Shown: in pieces, positions 21,828 through 33,698 of the stretch | How positions within the stretch are numbered: position 1 is the first letter of the stretch | How the letters are laid out: each line of letters opens with the position of its first letter | Assembly (NCBI GenBank): GCA_029339195.1 | Contig: JAPTJF010000147.1 | Span: forward strand, 62,001-126,000 | Origin: Micractinium sp. NFX-FRZ | Lineage: Eukaryota; Chlorophyta; Trebouxiophyceae; Chlorellales; Chlorellaceae | Direction of reading: 5' to 3' | DNA length: 64,000 bases | Position numbers and translations under genes: made by a program | Notes under the pieces: generated by a model | Databases searched by the model: none | The model's input: only the letters and a program-made list of their open reading frames with translations | What the model was told of the DNA's origin: nothing

Positions 21828-24800
21828 ATGCCCGCGGGCAGAGCGCACCTGGCGGTGGCTCTGGGCTCACTTCTGCTCCTTCTAGCTGCCCAGGAGTGCC
21901 GAGGCGCGGAGGCAGGGCCGGTGTGGAGCCTTGAAGGCCTTCTGGCCCAGGTGGAGACCAGCACAGCCGTTGCCAGCGGCCTGCAGCTGCTGGAGGCTCT
22001 GAACAACACCGCCGGCTCTTCGCGAGGGGAGCTAATCACGCTTGCAGGTGCGCACCGGCATTGTTATTTGCATTCGGCGATGACAAGGGAGCGCTGCTAA
22101 GGCGGGATATGGGCGCCACGCAGGGACCTTTCACAGCGGCCGCCTCAGCCGCCGTCAAGCCAGCAGCTGCCGCCTTGTCGGCGCCCTCCCGGGACCTGTA
22201 CCGATTGCTCCTCCTCCCCGGCTCCTTCCCCTCCAGATGACATCGCCATCCTTTCCTCCGACATCCAAGCCTTCCATCCCTGGCTGCCCATCAATGGCGG
22301 CAACCGCACGGTGGTGCTGCTGGGCGGCAAGCCGGGCGCCAGCTCAACAGTGCTCGACTTTGGCAGTGCTGTCAACCTGATGTACCACCCCGTGGGCCAC
22401 GCCTTCTACACCTTTGGACTTACCCTCCAGGGCATGGCAACCCCATCTGCTGGCATTGCGGCTGGCATGACCTCACAGGTAGGGGCAGGGGGCATAGCGA
22501 AGCATGGGTGGGGGCAGGGCGGGGCGGGGCCGGGCGCAGTTGGCTGAAGAACATTGGGCATGGTGAGTGGAGCATTTCAGGCACGTTTGAAGGTGGCGTG
22601 GCAGCGCAAGAAGGTCAAACACGAAGTGGGTTGGGTTGGGGCGGGAAGGGCAGGCGGGCCAGGACGATTGTAGCAAGCTGGAGTGGGGCCGTGCTCTGGC
22701 ACCTCCCAGCTGGCGGGACCAATGCTCTGCGCAGTCCCTCCTGCTGTGCACCTCCTGCCTAGTTGGCACCTCCTGCCTAGTCGGGTGCCCGTCCCGGTTT
22801 GCTTGCAAAGGCCTCCACCCCCCAGCCTGTGCACCACCCCGTCCCGCAACCGCCCCCGCACCCCCTGTGCAGATGGTGGGCGGCGTGTTCTGGCCCTCCA
22901 CCACCGGCGAGCCTCAGCACATCATGGGGTTCTGGAACTCCACCATCCGCACCGTCAGCCCCTCCTGCGGCCTCAACGCCACCAACTTCACCGTCACCGC
23001 GCTGCACCAGGTGCGGGGGCGGGGCGGGGCGGGGGATCCGCCAGGAGGGCAGTGCACTCAGGTCCAGTCTGCCCATGCCCAGGCGCGGGGCTGAGCAGGG
23101 CGGGTGCGCGCCTGGGGGGCAAACAGTAGGGCCTGCAGCAGCGCGCGTGGGCGCCGCTTGGAATCGCCCATACAGCGCTGCATCGTCCCCTGGCACCCAG
23201 GCGGGGGTCACCTGATGGTGGTCTGTGTTTCCTTGGGTGCTGCCGCCGGGAGGGCAGTGCCTGGGATGGGTGCCGTTCAGCAGCCCACATTGTAGAGCAT
23301 GCCAGCAGTCATGGTAGCACCGCTCCACCACAGGCCATGAAGGGGCACCCGACCAAAACAAACCGTGTTGCCCTGATGTGCCGCTGTGCTGCGATGTGCG
23401 CTGACACGCCCTGCCCCCTTCTGCCCCTTGCTTGCATTCCCCCTGCCACCCGCCACCATCGCCCTGCCAGGTGCTGGGGCGCAGCGACACCATCACTCTG
23501 GTGGATGACCACACCTTTTTTGTGGGGCAGCCCCTGAACGGCAGCTACGCTGTGCGCATCGTGCAGACTGGCGATGCAGGTGGGTGGTGCGCAGGACGTG
23601 GCGGTGGGCGGGCATGGTTGTTGGGTGGTGTGGTGTCAGGTGAGGGGCGGGAAGGTTGGTGGGTGTGTGTTTAATTAGAGAGGCATGGGGCGTGGAGCGG
23701 CCAACGACACAAGCTGCGGAAGCGGTGCACGTGGCTTTGGGAGGAGCCGGCGGGATGCAGAGCACCGCCCACTGCATGCACCGTATTGCCTGCTGAGCGG
23801 GTGCCTGGAGCGCACACCCGGCGCATCCCGCCCTGAGTCTTTTACCCGCCACATGTGCTGCAGCGGGGACCGTTCGTTGGTCCTGGTACAACACAACAGT
23901 GACCTGCTCCCAGCCAAAGGCCGTGGCGCCTCCCCGCCGCACGCCCTGGGAGGCGGCCGCCCTGCTGTCCAACCACACCTCAGCTGTGGGCGTGGCCGGC
24001 ACTGCCGACGAGCTCCTCTTCCTGCTCAGATCCCCCCAAGTCACGCGCATCGTGCTGGGAGGTGAGCGGGCGCGGCGCTAGCGGTGTGTGTAGGCAGTTT
24101 CGCTGGCGGGGACGTCACAACAGCACTGGGCGACTCCATCTGCCTGCCCACACGCCTGCTCGCCTGCCAACGACCGCTTTTGGTGGGCAGGTGTGGCTTC
24201 CAGGGTTGCGCCCTCATGCTCGAGCTCATCACAACCCAATGGATCCCTCCCACCCCGCAGGCCACATCAGCCTGCAGGCCGCCCACTGGGACGCCTATGC
24301 GCTGCCCCTGGTGCTGCAAGGCCGCAGCGTGACCATTGAATCACACGATGAACAGATGATGGGTGAGGCAGTGGGGTGTGCGTCTGGTGCGCCGGTGGGG
24401 CGGGGCTATCCTGCAGTGCTGGCTTCAGGCTGCTGGCCACGCCTTGAGCTGCTGCAGACAACAGCATCTGCTCTGTGTGTTCCTGCGCTTGCTTCACCTC
24501 AACGCACTGCATCGCCCCCTCCTGTGGCACAGCACACCTCCCATCTGGTCCCCTGCCCTGCCCTGCCCTGCCCTGCCCTGCCCTGCCCTGCTTGCGCCTG
24601 ACACTGTGCCCCTGCCCTGCCCTGCCTCCCCCTTCCCCTCACAGTGCTCGACCTGGGGGCGCACCCACGCCTGCTCTACCTCTCGGCCTCCAGCAGCCTC
24701 ACCTTCAGCCACGTCTTCCTGCAAGGTGCGCCGCACGGGCAGGACACCTGTCCGTTGCAGCAGTGCAGCCCAATTGTGCGCGGGTGCACCCGTCCTGCGC

Positions 24801-27800
24801 TCCACCCCTGGCCCAAGCCCGAGGTATCAACCAGGCTGTAGCAGTGTCATAACTCACCTGTACCCTAACCGGCCCGCCTGGTCACACTTGCGCTCTTACA
24901 TGCGTGCCGACACCCTGTGCAGGTGCCGCCCCGCCCTCTGCCGCCCTTGGCAGCTCAAGCCGCAGCACCATTGTTGTGGGTTCCCCCGTCTGGCCCACTG
25001 TGGACGGGGAGCAGGGCCACCAGCTGCTCTTCCTCAACTCCACGCTGCTGGCCTACGTCACCCCCTGCTCCCGCAACTCAACGCAGCTCACACAAGCCAT
25101 CCTCCGCAAGGTGGGCGGGTGTGGGTCAGCAGGGTGGGTATTGATGAAGTATTCCGGGCTGCCTGAGGCATCTCAGCAGTGGCATCGCCCGTCACCCTTG
25201 AAGGTCCGTTCCCCTTGCAACCAGGCTGACTGCAAGGAACGAGTGCCTGCTTCTGTGCCACCCCACAGGTGCTGGGGGATGACGCTGTGCGCGACGTGGG
25301 GGACACCGGCTACCTGATTGTGCCCCGCTTCCAACAGACCGAGCCCATGCGCAGCATCTTGACGCGGGAGCAAGGTGGGGCGGGCAGACGTGAGGTCACA
25401 CCGGGCGGCAGCACCGGGTAGGGAGGGGCGTGGGTATAAGCTGGGGAGAGGGCGCACCAGGCTGGCAGTGGCTTGGAGTGTCTGCAGGGATGCCTTCCAT
25501 CCCCAGCTTGTAGCTGCGCATGTCTGGTAAACAGTGTCAGTGCTTCTTGCGTGCCAGGCTGCCAGGAAGTTTGGCAGGCACCTCCCGGCACGCACCCCAC
25601 GGCAACGTGTGGCTCCTGCCCCCTCAACCTCCTGCCGGCCTTCCCTGACCCCTGCCTGCCCCCCGCTGCAGTGGGCTCCACCCCCTACACCTTTGAGAAC
25701 ACGGTGGTGCAGTGCCAGGAGGACCCCGGGGTGGCGCTGGCGTCAGAGCTGCAGGCAGTGCAGGTGCCCGGGGCCAGCCAGGCGGTCACCCATGGCACGC
25801 CCGCCTGGGTTCCAGCAGTGGTAGCCTCAGCAGTGGGGGCCAGCGTGGCAGTGGCTGCTGCCGCGGCAGCCCTGGTGTGGCGCCGCCGCGGCAGGCGCTC
25901 GGTCACGGCAAGCAAGAGCGGGACTGGGGCTGCAGGCAAGCACGCTGCAGACTCCCAGCCGCTCTCGCCCCGTGGCGGCAGGATGGGCCGCATGGAGTCT
26001 GGTGACCTGGCGGAAATCGATGAGAAGCTGCAGTTTGACGGCAGGGCACGCTTTGGTCAGGACTCTGACAGCAGCATTGCTGACAAGGGGTCGGACCGAA
26101 GCAGCTTAGATCTAGACAGCCAGGGAGGCACCATCACCTCTGATGGCACAACTGGCAAGGACAGCAGCACGGCCCAGCAGCTGCGGGCGGCTGGGCGGCG
26201 CAGGCGCAACACGCTGTGGCGATCGAGGTATGGGGAAGTGTGGTGGTGGGGCGGAGTCCAGGCACGACAGGCGTGGGGAGTGAGCAGGCGCAGGGAATGA
26301 GCTGCAGGCTTGTGGAAGGACAGCTGAGCATACCAGGCAACCTCACCTGCATGGTACTGCTCTGTGCGCTTCTGTGCTGCTCCTGCTCGCCCCCGCAGGT
26401 TTGGCTTGATTGAGGGGCTGGAGATTGGGGAGCTGCTGGGCAGGGGAGGTGAGCGGGCACTGCTGCCTGTTGTCCTGGGTCCCGCCTGTGGCTGACTGCC
26501 CCTTGCCGCCCTCTTTGGCGGCCTAAGGCAGCTTTTTGCAGTGGATCTGCCAAACATGTTGTGTGCTGCCGTCCCCCTCGTCTCAGTGTGCCAGTCACAT
26601 TTGACCAGCACGCTCTCCCTCTCCCTACCCGCCTCACTCTACTGCAGCTTATGGCAAGGTGTACAAGGGGCGGTGGAACGGTGCCATTGTGGCGGTGAAG
26701 GTTGTTGAGCACCGCATGGCGTCAGGCGACCCCTCCTCCCCCTCCCGCGAGCCCCTGCTCTGGTGGGTGCAGTGCCTGGTTGAAATGTGGGGTGCATTGA
26801 ATGTAGGGACGCGCTTACCTGCTCGGTGCATGGGTGTGGTCACTCGCCGCTAGCCTCCCCCCCACCGCCTGCCCGCCTGGGGTGGAAAATCTCCAGCCCG
26901 TGTGCATGCTTCCTCCAACCGCTGTTCTGAATGAGTCCTTCCTGCCCCTGCCCTCTTTCGCCTTCCTACCGCCCATCTATTCCCTGCCCCTCCCCCCCCG
27001 CAGCATGAGCGTGTCCCACCCCAACTGCATCACCACCTACAAGCTGTCGGTCATCCGCCTGCTGAGGAGCGAGGACCTGCTGGACCCAGAGGAGTCGACG
27101 TCTACCCTGCCCTCCGCTGTCCGCCTGTCTGATGACACTACAGACACCGCTTTCGTGGGCAGCAGCGGCACCAACACATGCGGCAAGAGCCGCAAGAACA
27201 CGCTTCGCTCGCTGCTGTCAGGGGCGGAGGCTGTGGAGGTGGAGGATCCGTACGGGCCCCTGCAGCCGGGGCTGTACGAGACATGGATTGTGTCGGAGGT
27301 AGGCAGTTGGGAGGGGGAGAGGCTTGCATGAGTAGAGCGGCATTGACCACAGGAGTGGTCGGGGCTGCATGGTTTGATTGCTGCCTGAGAACCCTAATCT
27401 GTGATTGTGGGCGCGAGTCGCTCATTTGTCAGCGTGGCTATGCGGCACCCTCGCCCTCAGACTCCTGCCCCTGCCCCAAACGCCACCATGCCTTTCTTCC
27501 GCCCCACCCTCCCCAGTTCTGTGAGCGAGGCGCGCTGAGCGATGCTCTGGCGGAGAAGCGCTTGCTCACGCCCGACGGGCGCCCCCACATGGTGAGGGGG
27601 AGTCATTTCTTGGCTACCGCACCCATCCATGCAACCGCCTTACTGTCGTTTGGGTGCCAGGCCCAAAGCACAAGGAACCCTGCTGTTAAACCTGCGAATG
27701 CGGGTGTGGCCATCGTGCAAAGCACGTGCCATGTGCTCACTCTCAGTGTCCAACGCACCCTCCCACCTCCAAACTCCCTGCCCCCGCCAGGCCGCTATCT

Positions 27801-29267
27801 ACCTGTGTCTGCTGGATGTTGCCAGCGGCATGCAGTACCTGCACTCACTGGGCATCATGCACAGCGGTGAGCGATGGGGGTGGGGCAGGGCAGGGCAGGA
27901 GGCAAATTCAAATGAATGATTGACAAAGCAGCACTGGGCTGGCTTCAGGCATATCTATGTTGCTGTGCACCGGGTTGCACCCAATGCCAGCCCCGGGCAA
28001 GAGAGGCAAAATGTATGGTGACGTACATTTTGCCTCTCCTCACCACTGCCTGCAACCCCTGCAGACCTGAAGCCCGCCAACGTGCTGCTCAAGGGCGCCC
28101 GCAACAGCCTGCGCGGCTTCACCTGCAAGCTGGCCGACTTTGGGCTCAGCAGGTGGGCGGGGCAGCGTGGGCACTACTGAGCAGTGAAGGTGGGTGGGGG
28201 GATGCCATCAGCTTACCCTCTCTCTCTCTCTGTGCACCCTCCTCCTCCTCCTATTTTCACCTGTCTCCTTTCTGCCTGCGCTGCCCACCCCGCAGGATGC
28301 TGGACGGGCGCGCCACCCACGTGGAGACGGGCAGCTACGGCACCCCCACCCACGCCGCTCCCGAGCTGCTGCGCGAGGGCCGCCTGTCCCCCGCCGTCGA
28401 CGTCTTCGCCTTCGGCATCCTGGGTGGGTGGGGCAAGATTTCCTCGGGACTATAATCATGCTGTTCCGACACGAGCCTGCCTGATCTCGTCCTCTGCTGT
28501 GCCCCTGCAGCCTGGGAGCTGGTGGCAGGGGAGGAGGCGTACCGTGGGTGGCACCCCATGCAGATCATCGCTCAGGTCACGCAGCATGGGGCCCGCCCGC
28601 CTCCGCTGCCGCACTGCCCGCCCGGCCTGGCCGCCCTCACGGAGCGCTGCTGGCAGGAGCAGCCGGACGCCAGGTGTGCTCACCAACGGTTGGGGCAGTG
28701 ACAGGGGTGCATTGTTATATTCACAGCCACGTGTTGCTGCTGGGAAAGCTGGCATGCTGTTTGTGCAGGACAGCAGGCTGCAGTGCCGACCGGGCAGCAG
28801 TGCTACTGAAGTTGAGCAGGCACCTGGTCAACACGCGAGCTGTCCTGCCCTTTCCGTCAATGTGCACCGGTGCCACCTTGTGCTGCCCCTGCTGCAGGCC
28901 CTCCTTCACCGAGGTCGTGGCTGATTCCCTCACGCATTAGCTTCCCATCAGCTTCCATTGTGCCACCTGTCCACGCACCTGCAGGCCGTCCTTGACCGAC
29001 ATCCTGGCTGATTCCCTCATGCATTAGCTCCCCACCAGCTTCCATTGTGCCACCTGTCCACCCACCTGCAGGCCCTCCTTCGCCGACGTCCTGGCTGAGC
29101 TGCAGCAGCTGCTGCAGGCCGAGAGGCAGAAGGCGCCGCCCACCCAGCTGCAGCAGCCCTCCCAGCCGCTGCCAGCAAAGGAGGAAGCTGCGGGGCAGGC
29201 CGCTGCTGGCAGCAACGCCTCGCTGCCACCCGCTGTGGAGCTAGTGGCCCGACTGCACAGTCACTAG
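21828..29267 (+). CDS. receptor-like kinase RLK-C
   Basis: Exons 21828-22047, 22237-22478, 22873-23010, 23471-23579, 23864-24061, 24261-24362, 24645-24725, 24923-25110, 25269-25374, 25672-26227, 26399-26448, 26648-26762, 27004-27298, 27517-27591, 27791-27866, 28065-28152, 28296-28423, 28511-28673 and 29072-29267 give 1041 residues. The signal peptide is longer (about 28 residues, LAVALGSLLLLLAAQ core). The kinase has GRGAYGKV, VAVK, IMHSDLKPAN, DFG and APEL. The juxtamembrane exon 10 is the largest of the three tandem genes, with a short insert before the membrane span and a Ser/Asp-rich segment after it. Oddest is the 3' end: the acceptor and start of exon 19 occur three times at exact 87-base spacing (exon starts 28898, 28985, 29072). 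The first two copies hit TAG after 14 codons, so acceptor choice would decide between a truncated and a full tail. The third acceptor restores the tail shared with RLK-A and RLK-B and is chosen here. Confidence 0.9.
24551..24590 (+). repeat. CCCTG pentanucleotide repeat in an RLK-C intron
   Basis: Eight CCCTG units in a row in intron 6, followed by further looser CCCTG copies up to the acceptor at 24644. The complementary GGGCA motif recurs in RLK-A intron 15 (about 10945-10985), so this simple repeat is common in introns of the family. Confidence 0.85.
28898..29071 (+). repeat. two extra 87-base copies of the acceptor and start of the last RLK-C exon
   Basis: Units 28898-28984 and 28985-29071 each begin with the start of exon 19 (G-CC-TCC-TT...GGCTGA), run into TTCCCTCA(C/T)GCATTAG and intron-like sequence, and end in CACCTGCAG. 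RLK-B has the same intron tail once (20165-20226), so RLK-C acquired the extra copies by tandem duplication across the intron/exon border. Used as acceptors, both read an in-frame TAG (28938-28940, 29025-29027). Confidence 0.9.
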
Positions 29268-30025
29268 TTAGGGTCTTGGAAGACTGCCGGCTCCCAACTG
29301 CTCGATGCTGCCAGTGGCAGTCGGCAGCGCGCAGGCGCACCAGCGGTGTATGCACGCACATGGAAATGAGAAGTCACCTCTGAACACACCAAAATGGATT
29401 TGGTCTTGCCAGCATTCCTTTCAGAACAGCCCAGCCAGGCTGCAAATCACATGGCTAATTCACTGCCCGATTCTTTTCCCTGCTTTCTTGGCTCCGCGGC
29501 TGTGCCGACTCAACTGTGTCGCACACAACCCCTTCACCGATTCATGCTCTTCATCTGGCATTCTCACCTCTTCGAAGAATTCTTTACCTCGTGTGCATAT
29601 AGCCTTGTGTCACGCCCCTTTCTTCATGCCCCTTCTCAGGCCTGCATCAAGGCCTGTTTCATTTCCCTGATCGTACCCACCCTGCCCTTGTTTCATACCC
29701 CGATTTTGAAGCCGTCAACACCCTCGCCACCCTCCCCAGTACCACTCGCCCAACACACCCTCACGTCTTGCGTGGTTCCCGCTGCACTAGCACAAGCGCT
29801 GAGCGCTGGCTCTAGCTAGTGTTCATCGTTTCTCTCCTCTGTTTTCACCTCCCTGCTCTCCGCTCCTGCTTTGACTCCACCCGCCAAGCCCTTTGTACAC
29901 ATACACATGCAAGCGCTGCTGGGCTCCTGCCAAAGAAAACGTGCAAGCACAGCACACCACACCAGAACGCAACATGCGTTTATGGGAGGCTGGGTAGGGA
30001 GGCTGGTGTGCTGTCTGCCGCGCTT
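29268..30025. other. convergent 3' region between RLK-C and the ankyrin/U-box gene
   Basis: No gene seen. It is pyrimidine-rich on the + strand and less GC-rich than the genes. A 141-codon open frame at 29394-29819 has no family resemblance or splice support and is taken as chance. Both flanking genes end here; no TGTAA was found on either strand. Confidence 0.5.
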
Positions 30026-32602
30026 TCAGTCGGGCCTGCTTTCGCCCAACAGCCCTGCTGCTCGCAGGCCGGCAATCATGGTGCGGGCCATTCTGTTCTC
30101 CGACAGGGTCAGGTGCTCGAGAGGCATGTTGGTGAGTGGGGAGGTGGGGGCCACCCCTTCTGCCTGCAGGCGAGTGATCCACCCTGCGCAAGCAAGCAGT
30201 GAGAGGCAAAGGGAGGAGGGGTGTGAGAGGGATGAGCTTTGCATTGAGCTGGGCAGCATGGTGGGCATGAATAGAAGGCAGCACCTCCAAAGGGCGGGGG
30301 CATGCAGACTGTAGAGAGCGCAGCACAGCACAGCGCAGCGCAGCACAGCACGGCACGGCACGGCGCATCGCAGCCCACAGCACAGCGCTGCACAGCACAA
30401 GGCAGCACAGCACAAGGCCGCACACAGCACAGCCCTGCACAGCATAGCCACGGCTTGGCACAGCACAGCGCAGCAGGCGAAGTGCAGCGCAGCAGCACTC
30501 ACTGGAGATGGCCTCCCTCTCGTACGTGCTGCCGTCAGCAGCAACGACAGGGTCTCGCATCACGGTGTGCGTGATGGGGCACCGCAGCTCGCTGAGCATG
30601 CCCGGGTCCAGCTGAACCCCGGCGGCTGCAGACGGCCTAGCAGCACTGCCCGAGGGCTGGGCCGGCACGGCGGTGGCGCTGCCGCCCGCTGCTGGAGGCT
30701 CCAGAATTTGGGCTGCCTGCTGAATGACTGCGTTGCTGGCGTCCTCCGGCGCGACCACAGCGCCCCCCGCAAGCAGGGTGCACACGCAGTCCTCCCGACC
30801 TGCCGCCGCTGCCAGCAGCAGCGCAGAGCGCCCCTCCCTGTCAGTCGCCATGAGATCGGCCCCCGCTTCCAGGAGCGCAACCATGCATGCCTCGTGCCCT
30901 GCGTGCAACCGCAGGAAAGGGGCAGCAGCTTCTTTGAACAGTGTGTGCCTGGAAGGCTGACAGTATCTGGAGCTCAAGAGCAAGAGTGCTGACAGACGCA
31001 TCCTGCAGCGCAGCAACAGGTCGCCCACCTTGCAACGCGGCCTCCAGCAGGGGCGTCCTGCCCTGCACGGTCGCGGCCTCGCAGTCGGCCCCGCCTGCCA
31101 GCAGGGCGCGCAGGCAGTGCCAGCTGCCGCCGTGTGCTGCGTGCCACAGCGCCGTCCCGCCTTGCTGCGTGTCCACCGCTTCCCTATCAGCGCCAGCTGC
31201 CAGCAGTGCACGAAGGCAGGCTTCACCCTCCACCTGCACCGCCAGCATCAGCGGCGTGACGCCGCTGCCTGGCGCAGCTGCATCTGGGTCGGCTCCTGCG
31301 CTCAACAAGGCATGCAAGTGGCCCAGCTGGCTGCACGCCACTGCCCAGTGCACTGGCGTAGCGCCCGCAGCTGCCCCCGCTGCCTGCAGCTGCTGCGATT
31401 GCTGGTCTAGCGCTTGCAGCACCGCCTGCCTGACCCCGCCCTGCTGCAACGCCGTCAGACCTTTATTGTCGAAAGCATCTAGGCTAGCACCTGCCAGAAC
31501 CAGGGCTGTCACCAGCTGTGGCAGGCGCTCAGGACGGCAGGCACCGCGTGCGAGCTTGAGCAGCGGTGTGTTGCCTTCACAGTCTGCGGGGGCAGGAGTG
31601 GCAGTAGGCACGATGCACGGTGTCACCGAAGTGCAGAGTGGAAGGAGCAGAGGGGGTCCTTTGTTGCCAGGCAGCCCCTCCTGGCAGAGGCGCAACTGCC
31701 TGTACAAAAGGCAGGGGGCAAGCATACAGCACTGCTACTTTTCTGTCACCGAGGGGGGGCGGGGAGGAGGCGGGGGCGGGGCGGGGCGGGGGGGTAGAGA
31801 GTCAGCGGGCTTTAAAGGCCGCCGGGGTGGAGGCACCCGCAGCAGGCAGGGCTGACAGCTCTGCTGGCGAAACTGCTGGGGAGCCCAGCGGCGATGCATG
31901 GGTGCCCCATCCCAACAGGCGGGCACCTGCAGGCAAGGATGGCAGCGCACCTGCCAGGTTTGGATTGGCACCCGCTGCCAGCAGCGACGCCACAATGGCT
32001 TGTTCGCCATAGTATGTCAAGGAGTCCAACAGCGGGGTACGCCCGCTGTCATCCTGGCAGTCTATGTCGGCCCCCGCCGCGATCAGCTCGACTTCACACG
32101 CAGCCACGTTTTCGTTCTTGGGGCAACGCACGGCCGCATGCAGTTGCCTTTCGCCACTGCGCCCGATCGCATTTACGTTGGCCCCTGCCGAAAACAGCAT
32201 GCGCATGCAGGCGAGGTTGCCGCGTTCAGCTGCTGCGTGCAGCGCGCTGCCGGCACGATCAGGAGCGTCGGGGCTGGCGCCGCCTGCCAGCAGCGCCTGC
32301 ACGCAGCCCAGGTGCCCATCAAGGGCAGCCAGGACCAGAGCCGTCAGGCCGCTCTCTGTGGAGGCGTCGGCGGCAGCCCCGGCTGACAGAAGGACTTCGA
32401 TGCACTTTTGCCTGCCATAGCGTGCCGCCTCCATCAGGGCAGTAGCCCCTCCTGTGCTTGCCGCCTGGACAAGGCTGGGGTCTTGCTGCAGCGCCGCCTG
32501 CAGGCCAGCTGCGTCGCCAGTGGCCGCCAGAAAGTGCACCACCGCTGCCACGTTGTCACGTGCCGCCGCCATGGGCGCTGCAAGCAACAGGTAGTTTAGC
32601 AT
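30026..32602 (-). CDS. ankyrin-repeat protein with C-terminal U-box (predicted E3 ubiquitin ligase)
   Basis: Exons in gene order 32602-31837, 31583-31029, 30898-30503 and 30183-30026 give 624 residues. Residues from about 10 to 490 carry some nine or ten ankyrin repeats (for example GGATALMEAARYGRQKCIEV, SALHAAAERGNLACMRMLF, GVTPLMLAVQVEGEACLRAL, GGTALWHAAHGGSWHCLRAL). A low-complexity linker (PPAAGGSATAVPAQ) follows, then a U-box from about 542: LRCPITHTVMRDPV, DGSTYEREAI, then SPLTNMPLEHLTLSENRM across the last intron. U-boxes bind E2 enzymes and transfer ubiquitin; ankyrin repeats supply the target site. The substrate is unknown. It sits between RLK-C and the inverted RLK-E. The start is the first ATG of the open frame; a second in-frame ATG at 32572-32570 would shorten it by 10 residues. 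Confidence 0.9.
30319..30480. repeat. degenerate CAGCACAG repeat in the last intron of the U-box gene
   Basis: About 160 bases of GCAGCACAGC/GGCACGGC-type pentamer and hexamer repeats lie within intron 3 (30184-30502). On the gene strand it reads as GTGCTGTGCT, like the repeat at bases 1-60 of the window. Confidence 0.8.
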
Positions 32603-33698
32603 TGGACATTCAGTTTGCACCTAGAAGTTTCAACTGTGTGCTTGCTGAAAGCAGTCGATTCTCGGAGAGGCGGCTGCAGCCCGAGGCGGCCCAGCCTGGC
32701 TGCAGCAAGGGCGGGCCCAGCGGCACGGGCGGCGGGACAGTGGTGGCCCGATAGGGACGGGTGTCGGGCGGCGCAAATCGGGGACAACCTGCGTGCCTGC
32801 GTCTAGTTGCGCAGAATTGAACCAGGGCGCTTTTCAGCCTGGGCGCCCGCAATTGGTGCAGAGAGAGGCCCTGGCGCCTGGTCGAAAGCTCTCAGTCGTT
32901 ATAAGATGAAGTATATGATACCTCCTTTGTGCAGGGCCCTTGTGTGTAGCTGTATCACGGTAGGGTTTCTTCCCAACGTTTCTCCCATCGTGCGAGCAGC
33001 CAAACTCCCCTCTAATTATAAATCCCGCCCTTGGTTTTTGCTGCGTTGAAGACCGGCAAATGTCATTTTCGACATTGCAGCGCCCGGGGGCAACCTGCAG
33101 ACCTGCCAACCTTGCCGCCCTGCCGCCGCCGCCTCCACCGCCGCCTTTTGTGCCACCGCTTGATCACGCCTATTCCAAGCCGAACGGTGGGCGTTTGATT
33201 TTGGGCGCTGCGTGTGGGGTGCTGTCACACCGCAGATTTCTGCATTTCAGGTCTGCGTTTCGTGTGCCTGCATCAGAGCGTCCAACAAGCCTGAGGTACA
33301 GGTGGGTTTGGTGCGGACATGGCAGGTGTGGCTGACAAGTGGTGCCTTAGCATGCGTGCTTGGAACGAGGATCAGCACAATTATCGCCGAGTCATGGCAG
33401 AATGAGTTGATTGAAGACAGGCAGGCAAAACATGGGAGGCGCCCCTCAACACTGAATTGGAGACCTGAATTGGCAATCTGACGGCAGATTGGCAATCTGA
33501 ATTGGCAATCTGCGAAGCACACGTATGTTGCTTGCATGCGTGGGTCGAGCGAAGGGGCAACGGCAGTAAAAGAAATGGCCAGGGGCAGGCGCAATACTGA
33601 TGCTTGATTTGGGGTCGCCTCGGCCCAAAGGCAGGACTATTTCAGCTGGCTGGTGGCGCTCACCACCAAGGAACTGCCAAGTCAGTGGGGGGCCTTCT
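32603..33698. other. intergenic region between RLK-E and the U-box gene (both minus strand)
   Basis: No gene supported. It should hold the U-box gene promoter (32603 upward) and the RLK-E 3' UTR (33698 downward). The stretch 32890-33060 is notably AT-richer (for example ATAAGATGAAGTATATGATA) and could be promoter-like. A short tandem repeat lies at 33454-33514. Confidence 0.5.
33454..33514. repeat. ATTGGCAATCTGA short tandem repeat
   Basis: The motif ATTGGCAATCTGA occurs three times close together (about 33468, 33488, 33501), preceded by a degraded copy ATTGGAGACCTGA. It lies in the RLK-E 3' flank and no function is apparent. Confidence 0.85.

Noticed and set aside
29394..29819. 141-codon open frame between RLK-C and the U-box gene
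   Set aside because: No motif, no splice signals, Ser/Pro/Leu/Phe composition of pyrimidine-rich UTR, and the position is a convergent 3' region.
29823..31226. 467-codon minus-strand open frame
   Set aside because: It reads through two introns of the ankyrin/U-box gene. The U-box sequence continues only after splicing at 30503 to 30183, and the extra part translates the CAGCACAG repeat.
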